Positions 15,514 through 17,720 of a DNA stretch of 17,720 bases are shown here, one piece after another. This DNA is from Gammaproteobacteria bacterium. GTDB taxonomy: Bacteria; Pseudomonadota; Gammaproteobacteria; Acidiferrobacterales; Acidiferrobacteraceae. Under the pieces are notes generated by a model that did no database searches, was not told where the DNA came from, and worked only from the letters and a program-made list of their open reading frames with translations. The stretch's first letter is position 1; each line of letters opens with the position of its first letter. The stretch covers positions 1-17,720 of the forward strand of contig JAPTWT010000091.1 of assembly GCA_028064935.1 (NCBI GenBank). The letters run 5' to 3'. The translations under genes and the position numbers were made by a program.

Positions 15514-16678
15514 CCGCTACACTATCGTCGGAGCGCGCAGCCGTCTGTAGTACCGACCGGTACACATCCAAAGTCCCCGCCACCATGCTCTCCACGGAAA
15601 ACTCCGCCCGCGCTCGCCGACGCCCTTGTTCCCCAAGGCGCACTCGGAGCCCGGGGTCGTTCAGTAGGCGATTAAGGACCTCGGCCAAGGCCTCAGGGTC
15701 ACGCGGCGGCACGACGAGGCCTGTTTCCCCATGGCGATTGACATACGTGACCCCGTTATACAGCTCACAGCACACGACAGGTTTGCCGCAGGCCATGGCC
15801 TCGAGCTGCACAAGTCCAAAGGCCTCGGCGGGCGCTACCGAGGGCATACAGAAGACATCACAAGCATGGTAGTAGAAAGGGAGCTCGGCGTCAGAAATGC
15901 GCCCGACGAAGCGAACCCGTGCCTCAAGCCCTAAAGATACACTCATTGCCCTAAGATCCGACGTGAGTGGCCCATCCCCACCGATCACCAAGATACTCTG
16001 CGGCACATGGATCATCGCCCGAATGAGGTACTCGAGACCCTTGTAATAAACGTGTCGACCGACAGTGAAGATTAAGGGCACGAGACCACCCCCCAGACTT
16101 GCCCTGAGATCCGCTATCTTCTGATGTTGCTGTGCGGCCTTATCAAACATCCCATACTCAATACCGAATGGCACGACGTGGCAACGCTCCGGCCTTCGAC
16201 ACGCCCCAAGTTGGGACGATGATGAGATATGGGCTGGTGTTGGGACAATGATCGCGTCTACCCGATTGAGGAGGGCCCCCAAAAAGGGCTTGTAGAGTTT
16301 CAAGAGCTGCTTTTGGCGCACGATATCGCTGTGCCACGTAATCACCCGTTTTACGGACTTTGGCAAAAATGCCGCTGCGAGATGCGCCATAGGGTCAGGG
16401 AGGTGTAGGTGAACGAGATCATAACCGCGCTCCCTATGCAAGGCGCGGGCAAGCCCCGGCATTGCCGGACAGAGGGCCGTGCCCGCCACTTTCCCGAGAG
16501 AAGGCGTTTTGTAGACCGTATAGCTCTCCGTTGCGATCACGGTATGTGCCCAATGATCGTGCGCCACCAGATTATCGGCTTCACAGTGCGCTTTAAGGCC
16601 GCGCAACAACGCATCCACATGCCGCTCTAGGCCACCGAATTGATCATTGTAAAAGCGACCAAAATGTAAGGCACGCAA
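15500..16678 (-). CDS. GT4 glycosyltransferase
   Basis: A 392-residue GT-B transferase of the GT4 group, closer to the PimB/WbaZ-like mannosyltransferase type than to the other transferases here. Seen: start MRALHFGRFYNDQFGGLERH (G-G-L/x-E motif, 15-18), DLVHLHLPDPMAH (87-99), ITWHSDIVRQK (113-123), donor-site GRHVYYKGLEYLI (207-219), and E-x7-E E285-E293 (AEAFGLVQLEAMACG). Normal length, no signal peptide or membrane helix. The start is TTG at 16676-16678, supported by GGAGAAGGGG ending 2 bases before it, with GGAG at a spacing of 8-11 bases; no in-frame ATG fits better. It is the first confident gene of the right part of the cluster, 565 bases upstream of manC. Likely transfers mannose or a related sugar early in chain assembly; this is inference from family and context. 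Confidence 0.88.
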   Translation of the reverse strand: MRALHFGRFYNDQFGGLERHVDALLRGLKAHCEADNLVAHDHWAHTVIATESYTVYKTPSLGKVAGTALCPAMPGLARALHRERGYDLVHLHLPDPMAHLAAAFLPKSVKRVITWHSDIVRQKQLLKLYKPFLGALLNRVDAIIVPTPAHISSSSQLGACRRPERCHVVPFGIEYGMFDKAAQQHQKIADLRASLGGGLVPLIFTVGRHVYYKGLEYLIRAMIHVPQSILVIGGDGPLTSDLRAMSVSLGLEARVRFVGRISDAELPFYYHACDVFCMPSVAPAEAFGLVQLEAMACGKPVVCCELYNGVTYVNRHGETGLVVPPRDPEALAEVLNRLLNDPGLRVRLGEQGRRRARAEFSVESMVAGTLDVYRSVLQTAARSDDSVADVAG

Positions 16679-16680
16679 AT

Positions 16681-16720
16681 CCCCTTCTCCTTGCCTGTCG
16701 CCCCGGCTATCCCGCCGGGG
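16681..16720 (-). promoter_or_regulatory. Ribosome site and GC-rich leader hairpin of the TTG-start transferase
   Basis: The strong purine-rich ribosome site (16681-16690) decides the TTG start. Ten bases further upstream is the hairpin CCCCGG-(8)-CCGGGG (16701-16720) with perfect 6-base arms and no following T-run. It would sit in the mRNA leader and could stabilise the message or influence initiation. Confidence 0.4.
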
Positions 16721-17720
16721 ATATCAAAGGTCCCGTGAAACTGCCCACACCCACCACCAAAATCTCGCGGCCTGGCCCCAGCCATCCAACCGTTGGCCAG
16801 ACTGTCTGCCTCGTCCATACAACTTATTCGCCTCTAACCGGCGCTAGCGTAGAGTGGTGCCCGACACCGCCTTCCCGCACACCCCAATCCGATTCCAGCA
16901 TCAGCCGCCTCATATTCTTCCCATAACCTCGTGACGGCGGCTTAAGCCCTCAGCCACAACGGCCTATGAATGAAGGGGCCGTTTTATGGCGAAAGACCGC
17001 GCAAACGGTCGACCTTCGCCCTTCTCTCCACTCTTACATGACATCACAAACGTATCCCTATACCGCACACCCGGTCAAAGCCTCCCAGGATCGCCGCGAC
17101 AAGAATACACACCACCCATGGTCAACCGAAAACCGTACGATCGTCCAAAACCAATGGCGCAGCCAATTCACCTGCCCATCCATATAACCTACTCGGGCAA
17201 AGCGATCGAGGCTCATAATAACCCTGCCACGTTCGCGGACGTCGCTCGGCACAGCATCCGATGCAATACGTCTCATGCCCCGCTCGGTCACATCGAGTGG
17301 TTATTAGGGTCACCTCTCTACGGCGCTACCATCCTTCGCTGCGAGACCGCAGCACCTGCTGTGAGCCAGCACGCCCACTTGACCCAAGGCCACGCACGTC
17401 ATAGATACCAGTGTAGAATACCAGGGTATTCTACACTGGCTCACGCTGCGGCCACGATATTCCGGGGCACTTGCCGTCGTGCCCAGGCGCCAACTCGTCG
17501 TGCAGCGAATGGGGGCAAGGTGAACCAACCTCGAAACGCCATCCCCTTTATGAACCCATACCCCGCCATAAGGCTGTTAAGACGCTTTTAATTCGTGCCA
17601 GGTTACACCTATCGGAATGTAGCAACCCCCTTGCCCCCGGGGAGCCACGCAAAGGACGATCGCGCGGGCTCGCGGACGTTCGAAATCACCCGATTCCAAG
17701 GGCCACGCATTTTTATGTTG
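16721..17720. other. Right-hand kilobase without a convincing gene
   Basis: The longest frame, 16986-17591 on the plus strand (201 codons, ATG with GAAGGGG upstream), has no recognisable domain and is rich in Pro, Arg, His and Ala. It runs straight through the perfect palindrome at 17408-17439. Overlapping minus-strand frames are equally open, so coding is doubtful (I would give it about 0.15). No tRNA, rRNA or transposase was recognised. The striking content is the nested inverted repeat at 17347-17451. Confidence 0.4.
17347..17451. repeat. Nested inverted repeats: 15-base perfect palindrome inside a split 16-base pair of arms
   Basis: Inner element: CCAGTGTAGAATACC (17408-17422), AG, then GGTATTCTACACTGG (17425-17439), a perfect 15-base dyad with a 2-base loop. 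Outer element: CTGGCTCACGCTGCGG (17436-17451) is complementary to CCGCAGC plus GTGAGCCAG (17347-17353 and 17361-17369), interrupted by seven bases. The right copy of CTGG belongs to both, so the two pairings compete. No T-run follows, so an ordinary terminator is unlikely. A recombination or transposition site, a protein-binding site or a structured RNA are the options. Confidence 0.75.

Noticed and set aside
16986..17591. Plus-strand 201-codon frame with a plausible ribosome site
   Set aside because: Pro/Arg/His-rich, no domain, antiparallel frames equally open, and it runs through a perfect palindrome. Kept only as a note in the gap description.
1..17720. tRNA, rRNA, CRISPR arrays, riboswitches
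   Set aside because: Read for by eye on both strands; no cloverleaf with a GTTC-type T-loop, no regularly spaced repeats and no recognisable riboswitch core were found.

Overview
The window is a polysaccharide-assembly region from a Gram-negative bacterium. Protein family make-up and moderately high GC in the genes suggest a gamma- or betaproteobacterium; no marker gene fixes the taxon. Every confident biosynthetic gene is on the minus strand, so the cluster is transcribed from right to left. The left edge is a separate zone of mobile-element debris plus one plus-strand membrane gene in AT-rich DNA.

Layout, left to right. 1-447: 5' part of an IS3-family insertion sequence (OrfA complete, OrfB cut by the window edge, joined by an A7 slippery run). 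443-790: internal fragment of an ISL3-family transposase, broken on both sides. 836-1190: AT-rich non-coding DNA with a likely promoter. 1191-1637 (+): GtrA-family membrane protein. 1732-5496 (-): 1254-residue protein with three GT4-type glycosyltransferase domains. 5496-7202 (-): sulfotransferase domain fused to an alanine-rich coiled coil and a basic tail, joined to the triple transferase by a TGATG stop/start overlap. 7703-9814 (-): two complete GDP-mannose 4,6-dehydratase (GMD) modules in one reading frame. 10094-11257 and 11346-12461 (-): two GT4 transferases. 13465-14934 (-): ManC, mannose-1-phosphate guanylyltransferase with a C-terminal mannose-6-phosphate isomerase domain. 15500-16678 (-): another GT4 transferase. 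The last kilobase has no convincing gene but holds a strong nested inverted repeat.

How the genes fit together. ManC makes GDP-mannose. The GMD module(s) convert it to GDP-4-keto-6-deoxy-D-mannose, the precursor of GDP-D-rhamnose, GDP-L-fucose and related sugars. Six GT4 domains in four proteins then have GDP-mannose-type donors available, so a mannan, D-rhamnan or mixed mannose/6-deoxyhexose polymer (O-antigen or exopolysaccharide) is the natural reading. The sulfotransferase would decorate or cap it. Not seen in the window: phosphomannomutase, a dedicated 4-keto reductase or epimerase, a flippase, an ABC exporter, a polymerase (Wzy) and an initiating transferase.

The most interesting feature is the pair at 1732-7202. 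Its architecture, a chain-modifying enzyme plus coiled coil plus basic tail next to a multidomain GT4 polymerase, resembles the WbdD/WbdA ruler-and-polymerase pair of E. coli O9a, with a sulfotransferase where WbdD has a kinase/methyltransferase. This is an inference from architecture, not from sequence similarity. Long gaps between genes, many carrying dyad symmetries close to start codons, are a second unusual trait.
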